Notes: generated by a model not told the origin, from the sequence alone. A DNA stretch of 64,000 nucleotides from Sinorhizobium meliloti (GCF_035610345.1 NZ_CP141215.1:124001-188000); one strand, 5' to 3'. Counted from the stretch's first letter, positions 46,232 to 55,214 are shown. A program made the numbers and translations.

Positions 46232-46953
46232 TCATGCACTGCCAACGCCATTCAGACGCACAGATTCATGATATTTCACCTTGCCTTGGTGCATCCGGCC
46301 CGGTCGTGCTCCTTGAGGCCGAGCTCCGCGGCCGCGATGATGCCATTGACGATCGCCAGCAGGCGGGGTGTCGAGCGCGCGATGCCGACGGCGCTCGACC
46401 GGGATGGATTTCAGGCCGAGATTGATGGGGGCGAGATGCGAGACCCGCTTGCCGCAGCGCCTCGGCGGCGAGCAGCTGGCCGAGCTAGGGCGCATGCTGC
46501 AGGACCTGCAGATCAGTCAGGCGTCGAGCAGCAGGGCGGCGCGCAGCACCGGCGGCAGACCTTCGGTCTCGGTGAGCACGACGCGCCGTTCATCGAGCCT
46601 GACATCCTCATCCCAATCGCGATCGTAGACCAGAAGATCTTCTTCGGCCCGAGCGCTCTTGGCGGGGCCGGTCCGCCTCGCCTCTGCGATGACGACCTCC
46701 GATCGGGCGAGCAGCGCATCGATGACGCCAATTCGGCGTCGAACGGACTGGCGGTTTGCTCGCAGGCATGCTCCCCTCCCCTCCTCCGACGGGAGATGCT
46801 GCATGCCACGCCTACCGGGGACCGTCGGGGCCGAGCGCCCAGCCGAGCGGCTGCGTGGAACGTCGCGGGGGCCGTCAGTTCGTGAGTGGGCGTTCGGATA
46901 TCATGGTCGGCGTCGTGCAGCGCCAGGCCCTTGAGGTGGACGTCGGATCCCAC
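46232..46953 (-). pseudogene. RHE_PE00001/DUF1612-type plasmid protein, degenerate
   Basis: Pieces in different minus-strand frames follow the order of this rhizobial plasmid family: LALHDADHDIRTPTHELTA, then IGVIDALLARSEVVIAEARR, EEDLLVYDRDWDEDVRLDER, TETEGLPPVLRAALLLDA, LAPINLGLKSIPVERRRHR. At least three frame changes and a missing C-terminal HTH make it non-functional. Confidence 0.65.
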
Positions 46954-47021
46954 AGTGAGGCACGGATATCAGCAGGGCATGCTCCACCACCCCGATTAGC
47001 CCCGCACCTCATCACTACCAT

Positions 47022-47498
47022 CTACTTGGAAGCGGCATCGATGACGCGTCCTATATCAGCAAGCGGGCGATCGTCTTTCGTTCCGAACTGATCAACCGCA
47101 CGCCACACGTCCGGGTACTTACTGCGAAGAATGGTCAAAGCAGCTACGCACTGAGCTTCATGTGGCGCCTCTTCGTCAAGCTGCGCTGCCTGTGTAAGAA
47201 TCTGAGATACGACATCCACGGTGAGAGATTTCGCCTTGGCCAGAACTGCGACGCTTTGCGAGATGGCTTCGTTAGCCGCGGCAATGTGAAGTTTTTCTGC
47301 GGCTACTGGGGCGCATAATGTCTCAATACGGGTTCGGATTTCGGTTTCGATCGGATTGGTGTCAAGTCCTTTATACGCAAGAAACGCTGCATGCGCTCTG
47401 GTGAACGAGAGTGCTTCCGTAGATTGCGAAAGAAGCGCGTATATGCCGACGCCTCCCAGTATGGTGGTTACGATGCCGACGATCCTGCTAAGGCTCAT
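47022..47498 (-). CDS. Small membrane-anchored protein of unknown function
   Basis: 158 residues from ATG 47498, chosen because the hydrophobic segment SLSRIVGIVTTILGGVGIYA then starts at residue 2. The rest is soluble and helical (AHAAFLAYKGLDTNPIETEI, AANEAISQSVAVLAKAKSLT). One N-terminal membrane helix with a periplasmic or cytoplasmic domain is likely. I do not recognise the family. Confidence 0.6.
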   Translation of the reverse strand: MSLSRIVGIVTTILGGVGIYALLSQSTEALSFTRAHAAFLAYKGLDTNPIETEIRTRIETLCAPVAAEKLHIAAANEAISQSVAVLAKAKSLTVDVVSQILTQAAQLDEEAPHEAQCVAALTILRSKYPDVWRAVDQFGTKDDRPLADIGRVIDAASK

Positions 47499-47678
47499 GC
47501 CAAACTCCAATTCGGTCGAAGCCTCACGATACCCGCCAAGGGTTGCAGAATATTCAACGCGCTCGGCCACCAACTGGGCTGCATGACTTTGCTCTCCTCA
47601 ACTCCGACATTTGGAAATGGCAACCGGAGGCAAATTGGATGGCAGACCGGATCGGCTAAGGGGAGCGTGCATAAGTGA

Positions 47679-47936
47679 ATGCGGGACGCGTTGAGTGGTG
47701 CCAGAGGGACTCGGCGCCGACACGCTTTCGCTGAAGGCGTTGCGCGAGCTCATGACGGGTCCTGGCCGATGAGGTCGGGCAGCTTTTCAGTAGAGGTCGC
47801 GAACCTGCGCTCTGAGAACGCCGCCCTTCGGGAAGACAATGCGGCGCCGCGGCTGGAAAACACCCGACTTAAGGTCGACAACCAGCTTTTGCGCGACGAG
47901 ATCGCGCGCCTGCCGCGCCGACCGCGTCTTAGATGA
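47679..47936 (+). pseudogene. Transposase N-terminal fragment with coiled coil
   Basis: The heptad-rich stretch VANLRSENAALREDNAA and LENTRLKVDNQLLRDEIARL followed by PRRPRLR matches the start of an uncharacterised DDE transposase type frequent in Rhizobiales. The upstream DTLSLKALRELMTG is in another frame, and nothing follows the proline-rich stretch. Confidence 0.55.
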
Positions 47937-48031
47937 CTATTAACCATTTGAATTAACGTGTTCAATTCTACAAACGGAAACTAAATGGCGGATACTTTCC
48001 ATCACCCGGACGCTTATTTTCATGCGCCATC

Positions 48032-48062
48032 ACTATCGATAGGGACCCCGTATCGATAGTGC
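48032..48062. promoter_or_regulatory. Palindromic operator upstream of the Phd/PIN pair
   Basis: Perfect 11-bp inverted repeat CACTATCGATA / TATCGATAGTG with a 9-base spacer, 74 bases before the antitoxin start, followed by a second dyad TGTAC-N9-GTACA at 48066-48084. The position suits autoregulation by the antitoxin-toxin complex. Confidence 0.6.
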
Positions 48063-48135
48063 GATGTACATCGTTGTTGTACACTTCGCAAACCAATGAT
48101 AGGGTGGCCATACGCGCCGAACGACGGAGGCCCTG

Positions 48136-48426
48136 ATGCCCCAGACCACGTACAAGATCAGTGAAGCCCGCAAGCATTTCGCCGAGGTGCTCGAACGCGC
48201 CAACCAGGGCGAGGAAATCACGATTATGCGCGGCAACGAAGTCTATGCACGCATCGGGCCGGCCGATGGCGGAAAACGCCCCTTCGGCCTCCTTCGCCAG
48301 CGCGGTCTGCCTGATGACCTGTTCGACGAGGACGACGCCGAGCAGGCTGCAATCGACGCCGGCGACTGGAATGACGATGTCGGCATCTGGCGGGGCGGAC
48401 CCGACGGCCGCGAGACCTCCAAATGA
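48136..48426 (+). CDS. Phd/YefM-family antitoxin
   Basis: 96 residues. The N-terminal DNA-binding part YKISEARKHFAEVLERANQG and EEITIMRGNEVYARIGPA is typical of Phd/YefM antitoxins. The acidic C-terminal half (DDLFDEDDAEQAAIDAGDW) should wrap the toxin. The stop overlaps the toxin start (ATGA). Confidence 0.92.
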   Translation: MPQTTYKISEARKHFAEVLERANQGEEITIMRGNEVYARIGPADGGKRPFGLLRQRGLPDDLFDEDDAEQAAIDAGDWNDDVGIWRGGPDGRETSK

Positions 48427-48800
48427 AGGTGCTGCTCGACAGCCACGCGGTCTACTGGTGGACAATCGGCAGTGACCGCCTTTCCTTAACGGCACGATCG
48501 CTGATTGAGGACAAGGCAAACACCATCCTTGTCAGCGCTGTCTCCTTCTACGAGCTGGACAACAAGATGCGCCTGAAAAAGCTTGATCTCAAACCACAGG
48601 AGTTGCTTGCCGCAGTCTCGGCTAGCGGTTTGCAGACCCTTGCCATCACCGATTTGCATGCCGAACTGGCGGCCGCTTTCGAATGGGATCACCGCGATCC
48701 GTGGGACCGCATACTCGCCGCACAGGCGCGGCTCGAACATTGCGCGCTTGTTTCAGTCGACGGCGCCTTCGATGCGGTGCTGCATGAACGGGTTTGGTAG
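48423..48800 (+). CDS. PIN-domain toxin (VapC-like ribonuclease)
   Basis: 125 residues. PIN acidic residues are visible in MKVLLDSHAVYWW (Asp), VSAVSFYELDNKM (Glu), and HRDPWDRILAAQA (Asp pair), with a final VSVDGAFD. The HRDPFDRLLIAQA-like motif is characteristic of this PIN group. It probably cleaves RNA unless bound by the antitoxin encoded just upstream. Confidence 0.92.
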   Translation: MKVLLDSHAVYWWTIGSDRLSLTARSLIEDKANTILVSAVSFYELDNKMRLKKLDLKPQELLAAVSASGLQTLAITDLHAELAAAFEWDHRDPWDRILAAQARLEHCALVSVDGAFDAVLHERVW

Positions 48801-48802
48801 CG

Positions 48803-49141
48803 ATGCCGATGAAGATATTCATAGACGTCGAGGAGGCGGCAGAACGGCTGGAAGAGCTGATCGATTTGGCGTGCCGGCAGGACGAAGTCTATGTGTGCCG
48901 GGCCGGATGGCCTGTAGCTCAGCTCAGCTCCTTTTCGGGAGGGGATGATTCCCCCTCAGACGAAATCGCAGAGACTGTTCCTGACGCGGCCCACCGCCCG
49001 GGCAGCAAACTGGTTGAGGATGGAACAGTCTCTTCGGTCGACGCGGTTTGGATGCTCGCTGCGGAAGGAAAGCCGAGGCGGGAACATGATATGACGTCGG
49101 CGCACGATGATCTCTATGACGAAGACAGGCTGCCGCGATGA
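48803..49141 (+). CDS. Small acidic antitoxin-like protein
   Basis: 112 residues from ATG 48803, two bases after the toxin stop. The first ~40 residues (FIDVEEAAERLEELIDLACR, EVYVCRAGWPVAQL) resemble a reduced Phd-type N-domain. The remainder is acidic and variable. The stop overlaps the integrase start at 49138 (ATGA), so it is co-translated with the recombinase. Its function is unproven. Confidence 0.6.
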   Translation: MPMKIFIDVEEAAERLEELIDLACRQDEVYVCRAGWPVAQLSSFSGGDDSPSDEIAETVPDAAHRPGSKLVEDGTVSSVDAVWMLAAEGKPRREHDMTSAHDDLYDEDRLPR

Positions 49142-50295
49142 CGATCGTGCCATCGACACCCATTGCCAGCCGCGCCGAAGAACTCGACGCGCTCGACGCC
49201 ATCCTGCCCTTCGACCGCCGCGACCAGCTCGCCGCGCTGCTGACCGACGACGATGTCGCCACACTCAAACACCTGGCGCAGGAGGGCATGGGCGAGAATA
49301 CGCTACGGGCGCTGGCCTCCGACCTCGGTTACCTCGAGGCCTGGTGCCGCCTCGCCACCGGTGACCCCCTCCCCTGGCCGGCGCAGGAACCGCTGCTGCT
49401 GAAGTTCGTCGCCCATCATCTCTGGGACCCGGTCAAGCGCGCCGAGGACGCGGCCCACGGTATGCCGGCCGACGTCGAGGCGGGACTGCGCGCCGAACGC
49501 CTGCTCCGATCCCCCGGACCGCACGCGCCGGGCACGGTCCAACGACGGCTGACCTCCTGGTCGATCCTGACGCGCTGGCGCGGTTTGACCGGCGCCTTCG
49601 CCGCACCGTCGCTCAAATCCACCCTGCGCCTCGCGGTGCGCGCCAGCGCCCGGCCGCGCCAGCGCAAGAGCAAGAAGGCGGTGACCGTCGATATCCTGGC
49701 AAAGCTGCTGCAGGCCTGTGCTGGCGATCGGCTGGTTGACCTCCGCGATCACGCGCTGCTCCTCACCGCCTTTGCCTCCGGCGGCCGCCGCCGCTCGGAG
49801 GTAGCGGCGTTGCGCGTCGAGGACCTGACCGACGAGGAACCGGTCCGCGCGGATCCCTCCGACAAGAACTCCCCTCCCCTGCCCTGTCTGTCGATCCGCC
49901 TCGGCCGCACCAAGACGACGACCGCCGATGAGAACGAACATGTGCTGTTGATCGGCCGCCCGGTCACAGCCTTGAAAACTTGGCTGGCTGAAGCGCAAAT
50001 CAAGGACGGGCCGGTGTTCCGGCGCATCGATCAGTGGGGCAACATCGACCGGCGGGCGCTGACGCCGCAGTCTGTCAATCTGATCCTGAAAGCACGCTGT
50101 GAACAGGCCGGCCTTGATTCGGCGCTGTTTTCGGCCCATGGGCTGAGATCCGGCTATCTGACCGAGGCTGCCAACCGCGGCATCCCTCTGCCAGAGGCGA
50201 TGCAGCAGTCGCTGCACAAGTCGGTGACCCAGGCGGCCAGCTATTACAACAATGCGGAACGAAAGAATGGACGAGCGGCCCGGCTGATCGTCTAA
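49138..50295 (+). CDS. Tyrosine-type site-specific integrase
   Basis: 385 residues. An N-terminal core-binding domain (GENTLRALASDLGYLEAWCR) is followed by a catalytic domain with Arg I in ASGGRRRSEVAALR, then HGLRSGYLTEAANRG (Hx2R-type) and Tyr in TQAASYYNNAE. The linker sequence RRLTSWSILTRWRG suggests the transposon/plasmid integrase group found in rhizobia. A partial, diverged, inverted copy of its 3' end lies at 39833-39985. Confidence 0.9.
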   Translation: MTIVPSTPIASRAEELDALDAILPFDRRDQLAALLTDDDVATLKHLAQEGMGENTLRALASDLGYLEAWCRLATGDPLPWPAQEPLLLKFVAHHLWDPVKRAEDAAHGMPADVEAGLRAERLLRSPGPHAPGTVQRRLTSWSILTRWRGLTGAFAAPSLKSTLRLAVRASARPRQRKSKKAVTVDILAKLLQACAGDRLVDLRDHALLLTAFASGGRRRSEVAALRVEDLTDEEPVRADPSDKNSPPLPCLSIRLGRTKTTTADENEHVLLIGRPVTALKTWLAEAQIKDGPVFRRIDQWGNIDRRALTPQSVNLILKARCEQAGLDSALFSAHGLRSGYLTEAANRGIPLPEAMQQSLHKSVTQAASYYNNAERKNGRAARLIV

Positions 50296-50415
50296 GCGTA
50301 ACTACGCCCCGAAGAGAGCATCGGCTCGGTTCTCAAACGACCCCTATTCTTCCGGCTCGCTTCCGCCGCCGATCTATCGTGCTCGTCAGCACCCGATGCT
50401 GCCCTGCTCCAGGCC
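50296..50415. other. Downstream of the integrase; decayed 3' part of the next gene
   Basis: The minus strand continues a coding-like frame (LREEMASLMQRAEAWSRAAS) into 50340-50480 that belongs to the small gene at 50416-50664 after a frame change. No other feature is seen. Confidence 0.5.
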
Positions 50416-50664
50416 TCAGCACGCTGCATCAGCGACGCCATCTCTTCCCTCAAGCGATGCGAGCGTTGCAGGTCGGCGGCGTGCGGCGTTCTGGCGGGGA
50501 TCGTAGAACACGCCGATCGCCTCGTCGGCTGCCTGTCGTGCCGCCTCCAGTTGTGCTTTCAAGCTCTCCAGCTCGGCCTGGCCTGCGCCGTCGCGTGCGG
50601 CCCCGGCAGAACTCAAGTTCGCCGGAGTCGACCTCCTCACCTGTGATCCTTGTTTAGCAGACAT
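50416..50664 (-). pseudogene. Small coiled-coil protein, frameshifted
   Basis: ATG 50664 gives MSAKQGSQVRRSTPANLSS and AELESLKAQLEAARQAADEA, IGVFYDPRQNAARR, then ends prematurely. A shift near 50480 restores a longer frame with AADLQRSHRLREEMASLMQR. The intact protein would be about 110 residues and strongly helical. Unknown function. Confidence 0.5.
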
Positions 50665-50709
50665 CCCCGCAGTATATGTAGAATTCCAGGTGTTTGATGG
50701 TTCAGGAAG

Positions 50710-50979
50710 ATGTCGATCGTTGCAGTTAAAGTTCTGTCCACTGTCAACGCCCCTTATGGGACGACCCTTTCGGCTGAGCAACTGGCGTCGAAGATTTCCG
50801 ATCCTGCCAGCGCAGTCTCTTTCGATCCTTCAGCATTTTCCTTCTTTTCAGAGGTCGACGAAAGTCTTCAGATCTCGTTCCTGGACGAAATGCACGTTGA
50901 TCCCATGGCCGCCTTCGATCTGGCGCGGAAGTTCTCGGCACTTGCTGGCTATCCCCTCCCTTTGGCGCGGGCGGCGTAG
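50710..50979 (+). CDS. Partner (antitoxin-like) protein of the AbiEii-type toxin
   Basis: 89 residues, no recognised domain (SFFSEVDESLQISFLDEMHV). It ends exactly where the TTG start of the nucleotidyltransferase gene begins (TAG-TTG), so it is the expected antitoxin position of a two-gene toxin-antitoxin unit. It is shorter than classical AbiEi (which has a winged helix), so the pairing is inferred from context. Confidence 0.6.
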   Translation: MSIVAVKVLSTVNAPYGTTLSAEQLASKISDPASAVSFDPSAFSFFSEVDESLQISFLDEMHVDPMAAFDLARKFSALAGYPLPLARAA

Positions 50980-51660
50980 TTGGACGAACACCCGGTCAGC
51001 AGATGGAGCGACCTGTTTGAACAGGCTTGCCGCATCATCGAACAAGCAAACTCCGAACTTACTATGATCGACAGTTGGACTTTTGGGGGCGGTACAGCCC
51101 TGATGCTCCAGATCGATCACCGTGAGAGTTTCGACGTCGACATTTTCCTAGATGATCCGCAACTTCTGCCATACCTGAATCCGAAGACACAGGGATACGC
51201 CCTCGACATCAACCCTGACGGCTATGAGTCCGATGGATCGCGGACATTGAAGATTGTTTTCGAGAACGTTGGCGAAATCGACTTTATCTGTGCCCCTAGC
51301 CTGACCGGCAATCCGACGGTGAGAGCGGAGGTGCGCGGACGACACGTTCTGCTCGAGACCCCCGGCGAGATCATCGCCAAGAAGGTTTACTACCGCGGCG
51401 CCGCGATGCAGCCCCGCGACATGTTCGACATCGCTTGCGTCATGAAAACTCACGGCGTGGAGTACCTCGATGAGGCCTTAAAGGCCTTCCAGGATAAATG
51501 CGAGGCGGCGCTAAAAGTTGCTCGCCAGATGAACCCGCAGTTCGCGGAAACCATCATGACGAGACTTCTGTACCGAGAGAGCTTCTCCGATATTCCGCGC
51601 GTGGCTCAGTCAATGACGATTGAACTCCTGGAAACCATCTGCACTGGCGCAAAGACCTAG
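50980..51660 (+). CDS. AbiEii/MenT-like nucleotidyltransferase toxin
   Basis: 226 residues from TTG 50980. No ATG occurs before codon 28, and the TTG directly abuts the upstream stop. Nucleotidyltransferase motif WTFGGGTALMLQIDHRES followed by FDVDIFLDD (catalytic Asp pair), later LLETPGEIIAKKVYYRG and PRDMFDIACV, all typical of the AbiEii family (PF08843). Such toxins modify tRNA or use GTP and arrest growth, protecting against phage or stabilising plasmids. Confidence 0.85.
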   Translation: MDEHPVSRWSDLFEQACRIIEQANSELTMIDSWTFGGGTALMLQIDHRESFDVDIFLDDPQLLPYLNPKTQGYALDINPDGYESDGSRTLKIVFENVGEIDFICAPSLTGNPTVRAEVRGRHVLLETPGEIIAKKVYYRGAAMQPRDMFDIACVMKTHGVEYLDEALKAFQDKCEAALKVARQMNPQFAETIMTRLLYRESFSDIPRVAQSMTIELLETICTGAKT

Positions 51661-51666
51661 GCGACG

Positions 51667-52881
51667 CTACGAAGCCTTACGGTCCGGGGCGCCGTTCGCC
51701 CGCAACAACGCCATCAACATTGGCCCAAGCGAGAACTCGCCGCAGGTAGCCTTGCGTGTCAGATTGCGCAAGTAGCCGCCGGCGTTCTCTATGTGCCCTG
51801 CCCTTTCGAGGATACAGGCGATAACCGCCGCGGCGTTCTGCGGTCCAAGGATCTCGCAGGCGTCCTGATAGGCGCTGGGGCTGACGCCGAGCATCGATCG
51901 GACAACCACCGCAGCCGACATCAGGTCTCGCCAGCTTTCGACATTACCGCTCGGCCCATAGTCGCGGATACCTGGGCATGCCTGCAGCACCATACCAAGC
52001 GGAAATGCCTTTATCGGCTCTTTTGTCCGCCGGATAGCTTGGCTCGATTTCGCGCCCTGCTCTTCTCCAGAGCTAGGTTCAAGTTCATTGCTAGATTCGG
52101 TATTTGAATTCTGTATGTGACGTTCATTTTGAACAGCATTGCTGCCCATACTTTCGGAATTTTCCTGAATTTCCAGCCGGTTGATGATTTCCTCGCGCAG
52201 CATCTCCATTTCTTCAAGGATTTGCTGTAGATCGGCAACTGTCGGCGTGCGGGGGATGCGCCTGGTCAGGCCGAGGAACATCTCCTCGATGTGTCCCCAG
52301 TCGCCAGCAGCCCTCTCCTCTACCGCAGCGCTGATAAACTTGCGGACGTCGCGCCGGCAGATCGACAGCGCTTCCTTTGTGATGCGAAACCGCTTACGCT
52401 CGGCCGCCACCTGCTGCGCGGTGTGCGCGAGCTCCTCGGCGCGCGCAAGCAGCGGCGCTAGGCTGAAGCCGAACGCCTCTTCGATTCCGCCAGTTTCGTC
52501 CTTCCGGGCGTAGCGCTTACCGTTGGCGCTGTCCTTGCGCTGGATCAGGCCAGCGTCGACGAGCGCGGCAAGATGCCGGCGCAGAGTCGTGCCGGCGATG
52601 CCGTGTGCGCGGACCGAGAGCTGGTCGTTCGACGGGAATACGACCAGGCCGCGGTCCTCCGAGAGCTCGTTGTCCGGGTAGAAGGTCAACAGCGCATCCA
52701 GGACCGCCAGAGCACGGTCCTGGATGCCGAGCACCGCCCTCGCCTCGCAGGCGTCGCGAAACACCTTCCATTTGTCGGCTTTCTTGCCGGCTTTGATTTC
52801 GGCCGTCCGCATCTGCCCTTTGATTTGGGCAAGCGTAACCGACCGCCGCCCGAAGGGCGTCGTCACATTTCCAACCTGCAT
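51667..52881 (-). CDS. repC: Replication initiator RepC
   Basis: 404 residues, start ATG 52881 with GGAAG upstream. The N-terminal winged-helix region (VFPSNDQLSVRAHGIAGTTL, LRRHLAALVDAGLIQRKDS) and the C-terminal RepC_C-like segment (AVVVRSMLGVSPSAYQDACE, GGYLRNLTRKATCGEF) match RepC of repABC replicons. RepC is the limiting replication protein and normally acts at an origin inside its own gene. It is controlled here by the antisense RNA in the repB-repC gap. Confidence 0.95.
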   Translation of the reverse strand: MQVGNVTTPFGRRSVTLAQIKGQMRTAEIKAGKKADKWKVFRDACEARAVLGIQDRALAVLDALLTFYPDNELSEDRGLVVFPSNDQLSVRAHGIAGTTLRRHLAALVDAGLIQRKDSANGKRYARKDETGGIEEAFGFSLAPLLARAEELAHTAQQVAAERKRFRITKEALSICRRDVRKFISAAVEERAAGDWGHIEEMFLGLTRRIPRTPTVADLQQILEEMEMLREEIINRLEIQENSESMGSNAVQNERHIQNSNTESSNELEPSSGEEQGAKSSQAIRRTKEPIKAFPLGMVLQACPGIRDYGPSGNVESWRDLMSAAVVVRSMLGVSPSAYQDACEILGPQNAAAVIACILERAGHIENAGGYLRNLTRKATCGEFSLGPMLMALLRANGAPDRKAS

Positions 52882-52978
52882 TTCACTTCCGCCTTTAACT
52901 AGGCAAAAGAAATCCGCTCACCAAAATCGGTGCCAAAGACTCTTGACTGGGATTCGGGGAAATGCGATTCTCGGTCTG

Positions 52979-53030
52979 CTAGAACACAGAGAAGGGCTTC
53001 CACGACGGCAACGTTTGGGGGCCTTTTTCT
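52979..53030 (+). ncRNA. Counter-transcribed antisense RNA (ctRNA, inc-alpha) of the repABC replicon
   Basis: The 156-base repB-repC gap carries a promoter opposite to repC: TTGACT at 52943-52948, 17 bases, GATTCT at 52966-52971. The transcript would end in a hairpin GGCTTCC (52995-53001) / GGGGGCC (53017-53023, with G-U pairs) followed by a T run. Placement and structure are those of the small RNA that lowers RepC synthesis and determines incompatibility in Rhizobiales plasmids. Confidence 0.75.
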
Positions 53031-53037
53031 TTTGCGG

Positions 53038-54021
53038 TTAGTCTCCTGTCCGTTTGAATTCTGCGTAAAGCTCATCGAGCTTACCTGTGAGAAACTCCCC
53101 GAAGGCGGGCGCTTCGTCGGCTTTAAGCGCCAACGTGTACGTCTTTCCATCGGCCTTGATGCTACCTCTCAGTGCTTTCCCCTCTCGTGGCCTCCATGTT
53201 TTTGAGGCCGGCTTTGCTGCCTTTCCGAGTAGCTCGCTCAGCGCCAAATCAAAGCGTTTGTCGCTGTCCGCTCCCGAGAAAGCTTCAGAAGCGAACAAGG
53301 CCTCCAGCTTCGGCAACGTTCTCTCGGAGTAAACCTCAGAGAACGCAATCCACTTTCTCCGCCCATATGCGGGGGTATTACCGATCTGCTTAATGACGGG
53401 CGCTGGAATGGACGACGCAACCGAAATCATCTTCGAGAGTTCGGTCTTGTCCGTTGTGAGTGCCTTCATGATTACGGCGCGCTTGAAGCCACGCTCTTCG
53501 AGAGTATGCGCGAAGGTGGCTTTTTCGATGTAAGTCAGGTTGCTGCGAGCGGTGTTTTCCACGCCTTGCGCGACAACCAACTCCTCGTCGGCAATCTCCT
53601 TCACGACGGCCTTCACACGAACCTTCAGGAGGCGAGCCGCCCTAAGCCGACGATGACCGTAGGCTACCTGGTAGCGATCTTCCCGCTCCGGATGTGGGCG
53701 GACCAGAATTGGAACCTCCTGGCCGCTCTCTGCAATCGATTGCACAAAAGGATCATCTTCCGTAAGCGCGAGGTCCCCGATCCTATCTCGCACAAAGGAA
53801 TCGTCGATGAGCTCTGGGTCGAGATCCTGAACGCGAAGCCCGGCGATCAAGGCTTCCTGCATCGCCCTCGCCTCTTCCTCCATCTTGCCCAGCGTCAAAG
53901 CCATTGAGCGGACCGGGCCTGCAGGGCCGCGTTCCGCTTCCTTCTCCTCTTCGAAGTTGGCCATGGCCAACTCTTCGACAGCGTCACCGAAAATGCCCTT
54001 AAGAGTGCTCCTTCTGCTCAT
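53038..54021 (-). CDS. repB: Partition protein RepB (ParB family)
   Basis: 327 residues. Start ATG 54021 chosen over 54033 because it overlaps the repA stop (ATGA) and gives the usual MSRRSTLKGIF. ParB motifs are present: PILVRPHPEREDRYQVAYGH followed by RRLRAARLL, then ARSNLTYIEKATFAHTL and the HTH RAVIMKALTTDKTELSKMIS. It binds parS sites and works with RepA in segregation. The coding start contains one of the two 18-bp palindromes proposed as parS. Confidence 0.95.
   Translation of the reverse strand: MSRRSTLKGIFGDAVEELAMANFEEEKEAERGPAGPVRSMALTLGKMEEEARAMQEALIAGLRVQDLDPELIDDSFVRDRIGDLALTEDDPFVQSIAESGQEVPILVRPHPEREDRYQVAYGHRRLRAARLLKVRVKAVVKEIADEELVVAQGVENTARSNLTYIEKATFAHTLEERGFKRAVIMKALTTDKTELSKMISVASSIPAPVIKQIGNTPAYGRRKWIAFSEVYSERTLPKLEALFASEAFSGADSDKRFDLALSELLGKAAKPASKTWRPREGKALRGSIKADGKTYTLALKADEAPAFGEFLTGKLDELYAEFKRTGD
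53955..53972. repeat. Candidate parS site 1 (inside the repB start)
   Basis: AGTTGGCCATGGCCAACT, a perfect 18-bp palindrome identical to 55336-55353. Classical repABC parS has the form GTT-N4-GC-N4-AAC. Here the outer GTT/AAC are kept, but the centre is AT. Confidence 0.6.
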
Positions 54022-55214
54022 ACACGTCCCCATGTTTTGTGAACCTCGGCGAGAACTTCGCCGTTGGCCGCATTCACGGATTCCAGAGCCCGGTCATAAG
54101 TCGACTTGCGAACCTGGCCTTTCTCAATTTCATAAAGCGTCTGTTTGGTCAGCCCTGCGTCCGCAATTGACGTTGACTTAAGAACAGTGGCCGTCAGCAC
54201 ATCCGTGCCGAACAGGCTGCGCAGAAGCCCGACGATCTGCGACTGCGGCGCATCGAATGGCTCGTGCCGAGTTACTACATACTTGATGAAGTCGTGCTGA
54301 AGGTCGCCGCCTGCCTTCCTGACTACCGAAAGCAGGTCTGATGTCATGAGCAGAAACTGAGACATCGAAGCGACGTCGACCATTTGAGGGTGAATTGTGA
54401 TGAGAAGAGAGGTGGCGGCGCAGACCGCGCCCAGCGTCAGGTAACCGAGCTGCGGCGGGCAATCTATAACCACCAGGTCGTAATCCTGTTCAACCTCCGC
54501 AATCGCCGCTCCCACGCGCTTAAAGAACACTTCGCCATTTCGTGAGCGCTCGTTCAACGCCCGCGGAGTATCATGCTCGTACTCCATAAGCTCAAGATTT
54601 CCGGGCACGAGGTCGAGGCCGTCGAAATAGGTCTTTCTGATGATCTCCTTCAGTGGCCGCCGCTTCTCGTCGTACCTAATCGCTCCATAAAGCGTCTCGC
54701 CGTCGTCGACATCAAACTCCGGCTGCACCCCAAGCATGGACGTCAACGAGGCTTGCGGATCGAGATCGACCGCCAGCACCCGATAACCGGCCAGGGCAAG
54801 ATATTGAGCCAGGTATAAGGTAGTCGTGGTCTTTGCAGATCCACCCTTGAAATTCGTAACCGCAATCGTCTGAAGCTTCTCAACCGGCCGCCTTCGCGGG
54901 AGATAGGTGAGGGCGTCCTTCGGCTTTATCGATGCCATGTGGTGGCGCAGCTCGTTTATTTGAGCAAGGGTGTAGGATCGCCTGCCGTTTGACGAGACCT
55001 CCGGTGTCGGGCCCTTGCCATCGATCGAGAGCTGGCGGAGATAGCCGTCTGAGACACCTACCATCTGGGCAGCTTCACCAGATGTAAACGTTCTGAGTGT
55101 CTTCTGCGATAGCGGCGGAAACAAACGCTCACGCAGAAGCTTCAGCTGCCTGGAAAGCTGTTTCGCGTGCCGCTCAATGCGGACATCTGTCGTTGAGACG
55201 TTTTGAACATTCAC
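54018..55214 (-). CDS. repA: Partition ATPase RepA (ParA family)
   Basis: 398 residues. An N-terminal HTH (SGEAAQMVGVSDGYLRQLSI) precedes a deviant Walker A FKGGSAKTTTT (123-131), Walker A' VLAVDLDPQASLTSML and Walker B VVIDCPPQLGYLT. RepA drives plasmid segregation together with RepB and autorepresses the repABC promoter. The gene order repA-repB-repC on the minus strand with ATGA coupling is complete. Confidence 0.95.
   Translation of the reverse strand: MNVQNVSTTDVRIERHAKQLSRQLKLLRERLFPPLSQKTLRTFTSGEAAQMVGVSDGYLRQLSIDGKGPTPEVSSNGRRSYTLAQINELRHHMASIKPKDALTYLPRRRPVEKLQTIAVTNFKGGSAKTTTTLYLAQYLALAGYRVLAVDLDPQASLTSMLGVQPEFDVDDGETLYGAIRYDEKRRPLKEIIRKTYFDGLDLVPGNLELMEYEHDTPRALNERSRNGEVFFKRVGAAIAEVEQDYDLVVIDCPPQLGYLTLGAVCAATSLLITIHPQMVDVASMSQFLLMTSDLLSVVRKAGGDLQHDFIKYVVTRHEPFDAPQSQIVGLLRSLFGTDVLTATVLKSTSIADAGLTKQTLYEIEKGQVRKSTYDRALESVNAANGEVLAEVHKTWGRV

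Noticed and set aside
46268..46885. 205-residue plus-strand frame
   Set aside because: It is the shadow of a degenerate minus-strand RHE_PE00001-type gene whose conserved pieces can be followed in order.
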